This document shows positions 42,351 to 51,309 of a stretch of DNA of 64,000 nucleotides, piece after piece. A program made the translations under genes and the position numbers. Numbering within the stretch: the first letter of the stretch is position 1; every line of letters begins with the position of its first letter. The notes under the pieces were generated by a model. The model was not told where the DNA came from, ran no database searches, and saw nothing but the letters and a program-made list of their open reading frames with translations. The stretch is taken from positions 62,001 to 126,000 of the forward strand of contig JAPWHR010000010.1 of NCBI GenBank assembly GCA_027214345.1, written 5' to 3'. The DNA comes from Comamonadaceae bacterium G21597-S1 (GTDB taxonomy: Bacteria > Pseudomonadota > Gammaproteobacteria > Burkholderiales > Burkholderiaceae_C).

Positions 42351-43739
42351 TCAATGCAGCAGCGCGGCTCCAGCGGTCTTGTGGCTGGCCACGTCGACCA
42401 ATACCAGGGCTCCGAGCGCGCGCGAGACGCCATATGGCAACACCGCGATCGGCGCCTGCAGCGCCAGCTCCACTTCGCCGATGGTGTTGGTGCCGAGCTG
42501 CTCCGCGCCATGGCGTTCGAGCGTGTGCACGTCGAGTTGGTGGCCGATGCGGGTCACCCGGGCCTTGACCCAGCGATGCCCGTGCACCGCCCAATACGTA
42601 CGCCCGACCTGCAGCGGCTCGTCGTCGAGCCAGGCCACGGTCGCCACCACCTCGCGACGGCTTGCGAACGGCTCGGACCGGTCGTCATGGGCCAGCAGCC
42701 AGTCGCCCCGCGACACGTCGACCTGGCGATCCAGCACCAGGCCGGCACTGCGTCCGGCGGACATCTGGTCAACCGGGCGCCGGGCATGGTCGAGCACCCG
42801 GGTCACGGTCGCGACCTGGCCCCCGGGCATCACGGCGACCCGTTGGCCGGCCGCGAGCCGGCCGGTCGCGACGCGGCCCCAGAACACCCGGTGTCCGTTG
42901 CCGGCGGACGCGGCGGTGTTGTCGTCGGCCAGTTTCTCCACCCATTGCACCGGAAACGCTGGCGCGACGGTGGTCTCGGTCGAGGTGGCCGGCAGCTGTT
43001 CGAGCAGCTCCAGCAGCCCAGGCCCGCGGTAGCCGCACCAGAGCGCGTCGGCGTGTGCCACGTTGTTGCCATGCAGCGCCGAGATCGGCACGATGCCGGC
43101 CAACGGGATGTCGGCCGCGCGCGCGAACGACTCCAGCGCCTGGCGGATGTTGGCGAATGCCAGCGGCGCATCGGCCACGGCGTCGAGCTTGTTGACGGCG
43201 AACACGATGGAGGGCACGCGCAGCATCCGGGCCAGCAGGCTGTGGCGCCGCGTCTGGGGCAACAGCTGGTGATGCTCCCGCGATGGCGCGGTGTCGCCAT
43301 GCCAGGGCAGTTTGGTCGCGTCGACCAGCACCACTGCGGCGTCGGCGCTGCTGGCGGCCGTGACCATGTTGCGGGTGTATTGCTCATGGCCCGGCGCGTC
43401 GCCAATGATGAACTTGCGCCGCGCGGTCGAGAAATAACGATACGCCACGTCGATCGTGATGCCTTGTTCGCGTTCGGCCGACAGGCCGTCGGTGAACTGC
43501 GCCAGGTCGACGGCGCCGCTGCGCGAAACGCTGGCGAGCTGGTCCTGCAGCACGCTGCGGCTGTCGAGCAGCAGGCGGCCGATCAGCGTGCTCTTGCCAT
43601 CGTCGACCGAGCCGCAGGTGATGAAACGCAGCGCGGGGCGCGTGTCTTCGGCGGTTGCGGCCGCGGAGGTGTTCGCCGGCTCGGCGGTCGTGTCTTGCGC
43701 CTGTTGCGGCGCGTCCAGCAGTTCCATCAGCAGGTCCAT
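42351..43739 (-). CDS. cysN: Sulfate adenylyltransferase subunit 1
   Basis: A 462-residue GTPase. The Walker A motif is CGSVDDGKST (near 43), with G2 in REQGITIDVAYRYF, DAPGHEQYTRN and VNKLDAV (N/TKxD). Elongation-factor-like beta barrels make up the C-terminus. ATG 43739 overlaps the cysD stop as ATGA. It couples GTP hydrolysis to APS formation by CysD. There is no APS-kinase (CysC) domain, which matches the APS-reductase-type CysH. Confidence 0.92.
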   Translation of the reverse strand: MDLLMELLDAPQQAQDTTAEPANTSAAATAEDTRPALRFITCGSVDDGKSTLIGRLLLDSRSVLQDQLASVSRSGAVDLAQFTDGLSAEREQGITIDVAYRYFSTARRKFIIGDAPGHEQYTRNMVTAASSADAAVVLVDATKLPWHGDTAPSREHHQLLPQTRRHSLLARMLRVPSIVFAVNKLDAVADAPLAFANIRQALESFARAADIPLAGIVPISALHGNNVAHADALWCGYRGPGLLELLEQLPATSTETTVAPAFPVQWVEKLADDNTAASAGNGHRVFWGRVATGRLAAGQRVAVMPGGQVATVTRVLDHARRPVDQMSAGRSAGLVLDRQVDVSRGDWLLAHDDRSEPFASRREVVATVAWLDDEPLQVGRTYWAVHGHRWVKARVTRIGHQLDVHTLERHGAEQLGTNTIGEVELALQAPIAVLPYGVSRALGALVLVDVASHKTAGAALLH

Positions 43740-44671
43740 CAGAAGTACCCCTCTTTCTTGCGGTTTTCCATCGACGCATCGGAGGTCCGGTCGTCCATGC
43801 GAGTCGCTCCCCGTTCCGAGATGTCGGTGCCCAGGGTCTCGATGACCACTTCGGCGGCGCTGGCGGCCAGGCTGGCCACCGGGCAGGTGCAGGTGATGTC
43901 GCCGACGGTGCGGAAACGCACGTCGCGTTGTTGCACCGTCTCGCCGTCGCGCGCCGGCGTCAGCGGGGTGACCGGCACCAGCATGCCCTTGCGCTCGACC
44001 ACGTCGCGCCGGTGGCTGTAATACAGCGCCGGCAGGCCGACGTGTTCGCGCTCGATGTATTGCCACACGTCGAGTTCGGTCCAGTTCGAGATCGGGAACA
44101 CGCGAAAATGCTCGCCCGGCTTGAGCCGGGTGTTGAACTGCGTCCACAACTCGGGGCGCTGGTCCTTGGGTTGCCATTGGCCGAACTGGTCGCGGTGCGA
44201 GAAGATGCGCTCCTTGGCACGGGCCTTTTCCTCGTCGCGCCGCGCGCCGCCGATCAGCGCGTCAAAGCTGAATTCCTCGATCGCCTCGAGCAGCGTCACC
44301 GACTGGTGCACGTTGCGCGACTCGCCCGGGTGCGACAGGCGCACCGTGCCGCGCGCCATCGAGTCCTCGACGCTGCGCACGATCAGCTTGGCCTGCAGCT
44401 CGGCGGCGCGCCGGTCGCGGAAATCGGTCACTTCGGGGAAGTTGTGGCCGGTGTCGATCATCAGCAGCGGATACGGGATGCGGCCGACGCCGAAGGCCTT
44501 CTCGGCGCATTTGAGCAGCACCAGCGAATCCTTGCCGCCCGAGAACAGCAGGGCCGGGCGCTCGAATGCCGCCGCCACCTCGCGCAGGATGAAGATGGTC
44601 TCCTCTTCCAGGGCGTCCAGGTGCTGGTTGCTCAGCTGGGCCAGCAGGGCTGGTTCGGTACGTGCGTTCAT
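43739..44671 (-). CDS. cysD: Sulfate adenylyltransferase subunit 2
   Basis: A 310-residue PP-loop ATP sulfurylase subunit. The PP-loop is FSGGKDSLVLLK (near 45), followed by DTGHNFPEV and GGARRDEEKARAKERIFSHR. It makes adenylyl sulfate from ATP and sulfate. ATG 44671 overlaps the cysH stop as ATGA. Confidence 0.93.
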   Translation of the reverse strand: MNARTEPALLAQLSNQHLDALEEETIFILREVAAAFERPALLFSGGKDSLVLLKCAEKAFGVGRIPYPLLMIDTGHNFPEVTDFRDRRAAELQAKLIVRSVEDSMARGTVRLSHPGESRNVHQSVTLLEAIEEFSFDALIGGARRDEEKARAKERIFSHRDQFGQWQPKDQRPELWTQFNTRLKPGEHFRVFPISNWTELDVWQYIEREHVGLPALYYSHRRDVVERKGMLVPVTPLTPARDGETVQQRDVRFRTVGDITCTCPVASLAASAAEVVIETLGTDISERGATRMDDRTSDASMENRKKEGYF

Positions 44672-45441
44672 GCGTGCGATTCCTCTTGTTGTCCTTGTTC
44701 GGTGTCCTGGGCCACGTGCAGCCCGCATTCCTTGGCGCTTTCGTCTTCCCACCACCAGCGGCCGGCGCGGAAGTCCTCGCCCAGGCTGATGGCGCGGGTA
44801 CAGGGCGCACAGCCGATGCTGGGGAAGAACTGGTCGTGCAGCGGGTTGTAGGCCACGCCGTGCGCCCCGATGTAGTGCCACACGTCGCCCCAGGTCCACT
44901 CGGCCAGCGGATTGAGCTTGACGCGCGCCGCATCCGAGGTGTCGCGCAGCGGCACCTCGGCGCGTGCGCCCGACTGCTCGCGGCGCAGGCCGGTGATCCA
45001 GGCGCTTCTGCCCTCGAGTGCGCGCGCCAGCGGCTCCATCTTGCGGATGCCGCAGCACTGCTTGCGCAGCGCGATGCTCTTGTACATCGCGTCCTTGCCT
45101 TCGCGTGCGACGAACTGCACCACCGCCTCGGCCTGCGGCTCGTAGACCGTCACCGGCACCCGCGCATCGCGCCGCAGCTGCGCGAGCAGCGCCAGTGTCT
45201 CGGGGTGCAACATGCCGGTCTGCAGCACGAAGATGCCCACGTCCAGCGCGAGCGTGTCGATCAGGTGGCTGATGACCATGTCCTCGGCGCCCAGGCTTGA
45301 GGCCTGCACGACGCGCGGCGCGGGTGCACCTGGCGCGCGGGCGTGTTCGCGGTCCAGGGCCAGCAGGGCCTCGCGGCTGCGCTGCAGCTTGGCCATGAAA
45401 TCGGCGCTGGCGCGCGCGTGGGTGTCGATGGCCGAGGGCAT
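44668..45441 (-). CDS. cysH: Adenylyl-sulfate (APS) reductase, CysH family
   Basis: A 257-residue enzyme. The paired cysteine signature of iron-sulfur APS reductases is seen: KQCCGIRKMEPL (near 143) and CAPCTR (near 226). The catalytic Cys is in the C-terminal AKECGLHVA. PAPS-specific E. coli CysH lacks the two Cys pairs, so APS is the predicted substrate and the product is sulfite. ATG 45441 begins one base inside the DUF934 stop (TGATG). Confidence 0.9.
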   Translation of the reverse strand: MPSAIDTHARASADFMAKLQRSREALLALDREHARAPGAPAPRVVQASSLGAEDMVISHLIDTLALDVGIFVLQTGMLHPETLALLAQLRRDARVPVTVYEPQAEAVVQFVAREGKDAMYKSIALRKQCCGIRKMEPLARALEGRSAWITGLRREQSGARAEVPLRDTSDAARVKLNPLAEWTWGDVWHYIGAHGVAYNPLHDQFFPSIGCAPCTRAISLGEDFRAGRWWWEDESAKECGLHVAQDTEQGQQEESHA

Positions 45442-45821
45442 CACGCGCTGCGCCGGAAGTGGGGCGCGTTCGAGCGCTCGTCGCCCTGATAGAAGGCGCT
45501 GAAACGCTCGAACTGACGCTGGGCGACGGCCAGGTCCTGGTCGGCGCGCAGCACCGCGCTGTCGAAACCGCTGCGGTGCATCTGCACCACCTGGTCGACC
45601 AGCACGTCGCCGATGGCGCGCAGTTCGCCAGTGAAGCCCAGGCGTCGGCGCAGCGTCACGGCCTGGCTGAACGCGCGGCCGTCGCTGAACTTTGGAAAGT
45701 TCAGCTCGATACGGGTCACGCCGGCCAGGTCCAGGCCCTGCAGGTCGGAGTCGTTGGGCAGTTGCAGCACGCCGGCGGCGGGCGCCTCGCTGCCATGATC
45801 CAGTTGTGTGATGAGTTGCAT
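45441..45821 (-). CDS. DUF934-family protein linked to sulfite reduction
   Basis: A 126-residue protein of the DUF934 family, an accessory always found beside CysI in beta- and gammaproteobacteria. Conserved elements are FPKFSDGRAFSQAVTLRRRLGF, GELRAIGDVLVDQV and DDL-type residues. It has no Fe-S or flavin-binding motif. The proposed role is assembly or electron delivery for CysI, which is inference. ATG 45821 starts 39 bases after cysI. Confidence 0.85.
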   Translation of the reverse strand: MQLITQLDHGSEAPAAGVLQLPNDSDLQGLDLAGVTRIELNFPKFSDGRAFSQAVTLRRRLGFTGELRAIGDVLVDQVVQMHRSGFDSAVLRADQDLAVAQRQFERFSAFYQGDERSNAPHFRRSA

Positions 45822-45860
45822 GATGGCTCGGAGATGAAGGTTCGGGTTCGGTCGCGGTGT

Positions 45861-47690
45861 TCAGGCCGCCTGCTTGTGCGCATGGCGCGCGGCATTTGCG
45901 GCGAGCTTGAACGGCTCGATGCCCACGCGGCGCAGCGTCGTGATGAAGGTCTCGTGGCGTGCGCCGGCGTCGCTCTCGACCCATTGCCGCTGTTCGCGGT
46001 AGACGGTGATCAAGGCCTCGATCACGTCGGGCACCTCGGTCGCCGAGAACGACGGGCCGACAACCTTGCCGGGCGTGGCCGGGCCGGACAGGTTCGATCC
46101 GTCCGCACCGCCCAGCGTCACCTGGTACCACTCCTTGCCGTCCTTGTCCACGCCCAGGATGCCGATGTGGCCACTGTGGTGGTGGCCGCAGGAGTTGATG
46201 CAGCCGCTGATGTGCAGGTCGATCTCGCCGATGTCGTGCAACTCGTCCAGGTCCTGGTAACGCTCGGTCACGGCTTCGGCAATCGGCAGCGAACGCGCAT
46301 TGGCCAGCGAGCAGAAGTCGCCGCCGGGGCAGGCGATCATGTCGGTCAGCAGGCCGATGTTGGCCTTGGCCAGGCCGGCGGCGCGGGCGGCCTGCCACAG
46401 TTCGGGCAGCTGCTCGACGCGTACCCAGGGCAGCAGCAGGTTCTGCTCGTGCGTCACGCGCAGCTCGCCGGCCGAGAAACGATCGGCCAGGTCTGCGGCC
46501 TGTTCCATCTGCTCGGCGGTGGCGTCGCCCGGCGCGTATCCGAGGCGCTTGAACGACAGGTTCACGGCCCGCAGGTCCGGGTTCTGGTGCGGCAACACGT
46601 TCTGGTTGAGCCAACGCGCGAACTCGGGGTTGTCGGAGGCGAAACGCGCCACATGCGCCGTACGTGTCTCGGCGTCGGTGCGGTTGGCGTCGATCGTCGG
46701 TGCGACGAAGGCGGCGGCGACCCGGTCGTATTCCTCCTGCGTGATCGTGTGCGGCGCGCCGTCGTGCTCGACGATCTGCCGGTATTCGGCCTCGACCTGG
46801 TCGATGTAGCGCTGGCCTTCGGCCTTGACCAGGATCTTGATGCGGGCCTTCCACGCGTTGTCGCGCCGGCCGTAGCGGTTGTAGACCCGTATCACGGCCT
46901 CGAGGTAGTTCATCAGCTGGTTCCACGGCAGGAACTCGCGCACCACGGTCCCGATGACCGGGGTGCGGCCCATGCCGCCACCGACCAGCACCTTGAAGCC
47001 GAGTTCGCCCGCCTCGTTGCGCAGCAGCTGCAGGCCCACGTCATACCAGCCGGTCGCGACCCGGTCCTCGCGCGCACCATTGACGGAAATCTTGAACTTG
47101 CGCGGCAGGAAGGCGAACTCCGGATGCAGTGTGCTCCACTGGCGCAGGATCTCGCAGAACGGTCGCGGGTCGGCGATCTCGTCGTCGGCGATGCCGGCCA
47201 GCGCGTCGCTGGTGATGTTGCGGATGGTGTTGCCGCTGGTCTGGATGCCGTGCAGCTGCACCTCGGCCAGCAGGTCCATCACGTCGGCGCTGCGGGCCAG
47301 CGGGATCCAGTTGAATTGCACGTTGGTGCGCGTCGTGAAATGGCCGTAGCCGTATTTCAGCTTGGAGCCGATCATGCGGCCGTCGTGCAGCGGGATCTGG
47401 CCGAGCTGGTCCTGCGTGTGTTGCGCACGCGCCAGCAGTTCCGCGTCGGGCTGGTCGTATTCGCGCGCTACGCGCGCCAGCGTGCGCAGCTGCAGGCTGG
47501 ACAACTCGCCATACGGCACGGCCACCCGCAGCATTGGCGCATACCGCTGGACATACCAGCCGTTTTGCAGCCGCAGCGGCTTGAACTCGTCGTCGCCCAG
47601 CGTGCCGGCCAGGTTGCGCTCGAGCTGGTCGCGGTATTGTGCGGCGCGGTTGCGGATGAACTGGCGGTCGAAGTCGGTGTACTGGTACAT
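45861..47690 (-). CDS. cysI: Ferredoxin-type sulfite reductase hemoprotein
   Basis: A 609-residue nitrite/sulfite reductase. The Fe-S/sirohaem ligands are in CPGGDFC (near 443) and GCINSCGHHHSGH (near 490). Both ferredoxin-like repeats of the family are present (FTTRTNVQFNW, VTHEQNLLLPWV). It reduces sulfite to sulfide with six electrons. ATG 47690 (MYQYTDFDRQ) is the family N-terminus; the longer frame runs antisense to the next gene. The absence of cysJ suggests a ferredoxin or other donor. Confidence 0.92.
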   Translation of the reverse strand: MYQYTDFDRQFIRNRAAQYRDQLERNLAGTLGDDEFKPLRLQNGWYVQRYAPMLRVAVPYGELSSLQLRTLARVAREYDQPDAELLARAQHTQDQLGQIPLHDGRMIGSKLKYGYGHFTTRTNVQFNWIPLARSADVMDLLAEVQLHGIQTSGNTIRNITSDALAGIADDEIADPRPFCEILRQWSTLHPEFAFLPRKFKISVNGAREDRVATGWYDVGLQLLRNEAGELGFKVLVGGGMGRTPVIGTVVREFLPWNQLMNYLEAVIRVYNRYGRRDNAWKARIKILVKAEGQRYIDQVEAEYRQIVEHDGAPHTITQEEYDRVAAAFVAPTIDANRTDAETRTAHVARFASDNPEFARWLNQNVLPHQNPDLRAVNLSFKRLGYAPGDATAEQMEQAADLADRFSAGELRVTHEQNLLLPWVRVEQLPELWQAARAAGLAKANIGLLTDMIACPGGDFCSLANARSLPIAEAVTERYQDLDELHDIGEIDLHISGCINSCGHHHSGHIGILGVDKDGKEWYQVTLGGADGSNLSGPATPGKVVGPSFSATEVPDVIEALITVYREQRQWVESDAGARHETFITTLRRVGIEPFKLAANAARHAHKQAA

Positions 47691-47740
47691 GGTCGTTCTC
47701 GTTATGGGTGGGATTGCAGGTGTGTCGGGGGGACGTTGCG

Positions 47741-48532
47741 TCAGAAGGCGATCAGCTTGAGGCCGGCCCAGGCCATCAGCAGCGACAGCAACGAACGCAC
47801 CAGGCGCTCGGGCGTGTGTTGCATCAGGTGGGCACCGATCCAGATGCCGGGCAGGGAACCGGCCAGCAGCTTGGCCAGCAGCGCCCAGTCGACCGAACCC
47901 ATGGATGCATGGCCCAGGCCGGCGACCAGCGTCAATGGCACGGCATACGCGATGTCGGCGGCGACGATGCGCGGCAGCGGCAGCAGGGGGTAGAGCAGCA
48001 GCAGCACGGTCACACCGATGGCGCCGGCGCCGACCGACGTCAATGTGACCAACGTGCCGATGGCGGCGCCGAACAGCAGCGGCAGGCTCCAGTGGCGGGG
48101 CCGTGCGGCCGTACGGTGGTCGAGCGGCCGGTTCGCGGGCACACGCACCGGGCCCCGGAACGTCTTGTACATGGTGGCCGCGGAGGTCAGCAGCAGTGCA
48201 AGACCCAGGCCGCTGGTGATCCAGGTCTGGACCTGGTCGCCAGCCGGGCCCGTCTGGCGCAGCACCCACAGGGTCAGCAGTGCCGCCGGAATGCTGCCGG
48301 CCGAGAGCTGCAGCACGACGCGCCAGTCGATCAGCCGGGCACGCGCCAGGCGCACCGTGCCGCCGAACTTGGTGACGGCCGCGAACAACAGGTCGGTTCC
48401 GACTGCCAGTACCGGCTTGACGCCGAAAAAGAAGATCAGGATGGGCGTCATCAACGAGCCGCCGCCCACGCCGGTCAGTCCGACCACGAGGCCGACCAGG
48501 AATCCGGCAAGAATGAACACCACGTCATGCAT
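47741..48532 (-). CDS. TauE/SafE-family sulfite or sulfonate exporter
   Basis: A 263-residue membrane protein with about eight helices in two homologous halves. The family motif GLTGVGGGSLMTPIL is at about 18-33, and its counterpart TSVGAGAIGV at about 165. It may export sulfite or take up sulfate/sulfonate; the cys context favours sulfite homeostasis. ATG 48532 shows no Shine-Dalgarno within 12 bases. The next gene, cysI, is 50 bases downstream. Confidence 0.85.
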   Translation of the reverse strand: MHDVVFILAGFLVGLVVGLTGVGGGSLMTPILIFFFGVKPVLAVGTDLLFAAVTKFGGTVRLARARLIDWRVVLQLSAGSIPAALLTLWVLRQTGPAGDQVQTWITSGLGLALLLTSAATMYKTFRGPVRVPANRPLDHRTAARPRHWSLPLLFGAAIGTLVTLTSVGAGAIGVTVLLLLYPLLPLPRIVAADIAYAVPLTLVAGLGHASMGSVDWALLAKLLAGSLPGIWIGAHLMQHTPERLVRSLLSLLMAWAGLKLIAF

Positions 48533-48827
48533 GAGGAGCGACTCTAGGTGTCAATCTATATATTGCAAACTACATTTATGTGATGTTGTTATATTCAATG
48601 GAGCATATGAAGTCTGCGAACCCCGTCCTCTAGCCGTTGCGGGGGTGTTCCATGCACGTACGGAATGGGAAGCGTGCGCCCGTCGCGCCGCGTGTCCCGC
48701 CCGTCCGGTGGAGCGCGAGGCCTTGTGCCGAGGCGGCGTCGGGTCTTCGGCCTTGGCCGGCGCTTGCTCGACAGGCTGGGTCAACGCACCAGGTCGGTGC
48801 GCTACGGCCGCGGTGGCCGGGCTGGCG
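48533..48827. other. 295-bp intergenic region upstream of the cys operon
   Basis: Contains the AT-rich island and then about 200 bases of GC-rich DNA with no supported ORF, repeat or RNA. It separates the TauE-cys operon from the quinone-oxidoreductase gene, both on the minus strand. Confidence 0.5.
48541..48568 (-). promoter_or_regulatory. Candidate promoter of the TauE-cys operon in AT-rich patch
   Basis: On the minus strand TTGCAA (48568-48563) and TAGAGT (48546-48541), 16 bases apart, are weak -35/-10 matches. They lie inside a distinct AT-rich island (about 48550-48608), the only one of its kind nearby. Such islands are typical of LysR-type (CysB/Cbl) binding regions. The start would be within a few bases of the ATG, implying a near-leaderless message, which is uncertain. 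Confidence 0.35.
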
Positions 48828-49874
48828 TCAGAGCGCGATCAGCGTCCGTCCGGAGGTCGTACCCGCCAGTTGCGCCGCCGCATGCGCCAGCAGCTCGGGC
48901 AGGCCGATCTGGTGCAAATGCGGGGCGAGGGCGGCAAAGTCCGGCCGCCAGTCGGTCGCCAGCCGCTGCCACACGCGCTCGCGCACCGGCCAGCCTGCAT
49001 TGGCGACGACACCGAACATCGTGATGTTGCGCATCACGAACGGCAACACGTTGCCGGCGAAGTCGTTGCCGCCGGCGTTGCCGACCACGGCCAGCTGGCC
49101 GCCGTCGGACAGGCTGCGCAGCAGCCAGCCCAGCATGTCGCCACCGACGTTGTCGATGGCCGCGGCGAATCGCGCCTTGTCCAGCGGCCGGGCCTGGGCA
49201 CCGATGCCCCGTGCATCGATCACCTCGTGCGCACCCAGGGCCTTGAGCACTGGCTCGAGTTCCATCTTGCGCGTCAGCGCGGCCACCCGCCAGCCCGCCT
49301 GGGACAGGATCTGCATGGCCAGCATGCCGACGGCGCCGGTCGCGCCGCTGACGGCGATCGGGCCGTGGTCGGGCGTCAGGCCCTGAGCGATGAAGCGGTC
49401 CAGCGCCATCGCGGCGGTGAAACCCGGCACGCCGATGGTGGCGGCCTGCAGCGCGTCCAGGCCCTGCGGCACGGCCATCAGATGGGCCGCCGGCACCCGC
49501 GCGAACTGCGCAAAGCCGCCGTCGAAGGCGATGCCGGTGCGAAAACCGTGTGCCATCACCAGCTGGCCGGGTGCGAACCGGTCGCTGTCGCTGCGTACGA
49601 CCTCGCCCACCAGTTCGATGCCGGCGGTGCGCGGATAGGATTCGATGATGCGCGCCCGTCCCAGGATGGCCAGGCTGTCCTTGTAGTTCACGCCGGCATA
49701 CCGGTTGCGCACCACGACCTCGCCGGCGGACAAATCGTCGATGGCGGTGGTCTCCAGTCGGCTTTCGATACGTTCACCCTGTTGGTGGGTGCGAAGGCTC
49801 AGGAAGTTCTCGGGCGTGGCAAGGTCGGTCACGGCAGTCCATGCGGTAGTGGTGGGCAGCGCCGATGACACCAT
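48828..49874 (-). CDS. YhdH-type acrylyl-CoA reductase/quinone oxidoreductase
   Basis: A 348-residue zinc-free MDR enzyme of the YhdH/AcuI family. The NADPH-binding motif is GATGAVGMLAMQIL (near 168), and the catalytic-region motif NYKDSLAI (near 57) is characteristic. Related enzymes reduce acrylyl-CoA to propionyl-CoA. ATG 49874 (MVSSALPT) is the reasonable start. It is divergent from the acyl-CoA dehydrogenase gene 107 bases away, which fits a shared pathway. Confidence 0.85.
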   Translation of the reverse strand: MVSSALPTTTAWTAVTDLATPENFLSLRTHQQGERIESRLETTAIDDLSAGEVVVRNRYAGVNYKDSLAILGRARIIESYPRTAGIELVGEVVRSDSDRFAPGQLVMAHGFRTGIAFDGGFAQFARVPAAHLMAVPQGLDALQAATIGVPGFTAAMALDRFIAQGLTPDHGPIAVSGATGAVGMLAMQILSQAGWRVAALTRKMELEPVLKALGAHEVIDARGIGAQARPLDKARFAAAIDNVGGDMLGWLLRSLSDGGQLAVVGNAGGNDFAGNVLPFVMRNITMFGVVANAGWPVRERVWQRLATDWRPDFAALAPHLHQIGLPELLAHAAAQLAGTTSGRTLIAL

Positions 49875-49981
49875 GTGAGTGGCATGTGGTGCAAGACACC
49901 GTATCGCCTGTCGAAACACCGGCTGGACTTTTCCGGGCGCCCTGGCAAAGATGTGCGGTCATCTTCTCCAGAGAGCCGTTC

Positions 49982-51196
49982 ATGCCCGATCGCCTGTTTT
50001 CCGACCACCTGTTGCAAGGCCTCGAGCCCGACGAACAGGCCGTGGTGCACCATGTGCGCCGCCTGTGCACCGAGACCATCGGCCCGAACGCGGCCGCGGT
50101 CGGGCGCGAGGACCGGTTCGCCTGGGACACTTTCCGCCTGCTGGCGCGTGAGGGCGTCGTGGCCACGGCGTTTCCGAAGGCCTTTGGTGGCACCGATGCG
50201 CGCCAGGTGCTGCGCATCCGCATCATCGAGGAACTGGGCCGGGTCTGCAGCACCGCCGCATCGATGATCACCGGCACCGATCTGTCGGCGCGGGCCATCG
50301 TCGCCGGGGCCTCACAGGCCCTGCAGCAGGAACTGCTGCCGCGCCTGTGCCGCGGCGAAATCCAGTCCGCGTTCGGCCTGACGGAGGCGCAGGCGGGCTC
50401 CGACGTGCGGGGCCTGGCCAGTGTCGCGCGGCGCGAGGGCGATGGTTATGTGCTCGATGGCAGCAAGAAATTCATCACCCGCGCCAGCACCGCCGACTGG
50501 CTGATGGTGGTGGCGCGGCTGCAGGACCACACGGGTTTTGTCGGCCTGCTCGTGCCGCGCGACGCGCCCGGCCTGAGCATCAGCCCCGAGGTCGGCAAGC
50601 TGGGCTGGTTCGGCGTGCCGATCAGCTCGCTGCGGTTCGACGCGGTGCGGGTGCCCGCCAGCCATCGCCTGGGCGAGGAGGGCGACGGCTTCTCGCTGGC
50701 GCAGGATGCCTTGTTGCGCGCCCGCATCGGCCACGCCGCAATGGCGCTGGGCCGCGCGATCGGCGCGGTGGAGATCGCCGCCACGTATGCCGGTGACCGC
50801 CGCCTGTTCGGCAGGCAGCTGGGCGAGCACCAGGGCGCGCAATGGATGCTGGCCGACATGGCGACCCAGATCGAGGCCTCGCGCAGCCTGCTGCACGCAA
50901 CGGCGCAGAAATACGACCGGGGTGACGCCGACTGCACGATCTTCGCGTCCATGGCCAAGATGCATGCGACCGACCTGTGCATGAAGGTCGTCACCGACGC
51001 CTTGCAACTTACCGGCGGCCGCGGCTACCTGCAGGACTTTCCGCTCGAGCGTTTCTTCCGCGATGCCAAGCTCAACCAGATCGGCGAAGGCGCCAGCGAG
51101 GTGCACAAGACCGTGATCGGCCGCGACTTGGTGCGCCGCAGCGCGCAGGCCGAACGTAATCCTTGCCTGCGCGAGGGACCGCTGACCGACTACTGA
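49982..51196 (+). CDS. Acyl-CoA dehydrogenase (first copy)
   Basis: A 404-residue flavoenzyme. FAD/substrate motifs are FGLTEAQAGSDV (near 130) and KKFITRASTADW, and the catalytic glutamate is in QIGEGASEVHK (near 372). ATG 49982 (MPDRLFSD) was chosen. The longer frame begins in sequence with no coding signal. It makes the 2,3-enoyl-CoA of an unidentified acyl-CoA. It is convergent with the CaiB/BaiF gene. Confidence 0.88.
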   Translation: MPDRLFSDHLLQGLEPDEQAVVHHVRRLCTETIGPNAAAVGREDRFAWDTFRLLAREGVVATAFPKAFGGTDARQVLRIRIIEELGRVCSTAASMITGTDLSARAIVAGASQALQQELLPRLCRGEIQSAFGLTEAQAGSDVRGLASVARREGDGYVLDGSKKFITRASTADWLMVVARLQDHTGFVGLLVPRDAPGLSISPEVGKLGWFGVPISSLRFDAVRVPASHRLGEEGDGFSLAQDALLRARIGHAAMALGRAIGAVEIAATYAGDRRLFGRQLGEHQGAQWMLADMATQIEASRSLLHATAQKYDRGDADCTIFASMAKMHATDLCMKVVTDALQLTGGRGYLQDFPLERFFRDAKLNQIGEGASEVHKTVIGRDLVRRSAQAERNPCLREGPLTDY

Positions 51197-51239
51197 AGCG
51201 GTTCGCCCGGCGCCACTCCGGCGCGCGCGTCGGCCGCCG

Positions 51240-51263
51240 CCGCGCAGACCCAGGTCTGCGCGG
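51240..51263. terminator. Perfect 11-bp inverted repeat at convergent junction
   Basis: CCGCGCAGACC (51240-51250) and GGTCTGCGCGG (51253-51263) with a 2-base centre form a very stable stem between the acyl-CoA dehydrogenase (+) and CaiB/BaiF (-) genes. No T-tract follows on either strand. It may act as a bidirectional transcript end. Confidence 0.45.
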
Positions 51264-51309
51264 TGCCTCGGCGGAACGGCGCGCTCGCGCGCGATGCGTG
51301 CACGGTTTC

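Noticed and set aside
44668-46926. 752-codon frame including cysH
   Set aside because: The first two thirds run in a non-coding frame across cysI and DUF934. Only MPSAIDT onward matches CysH.
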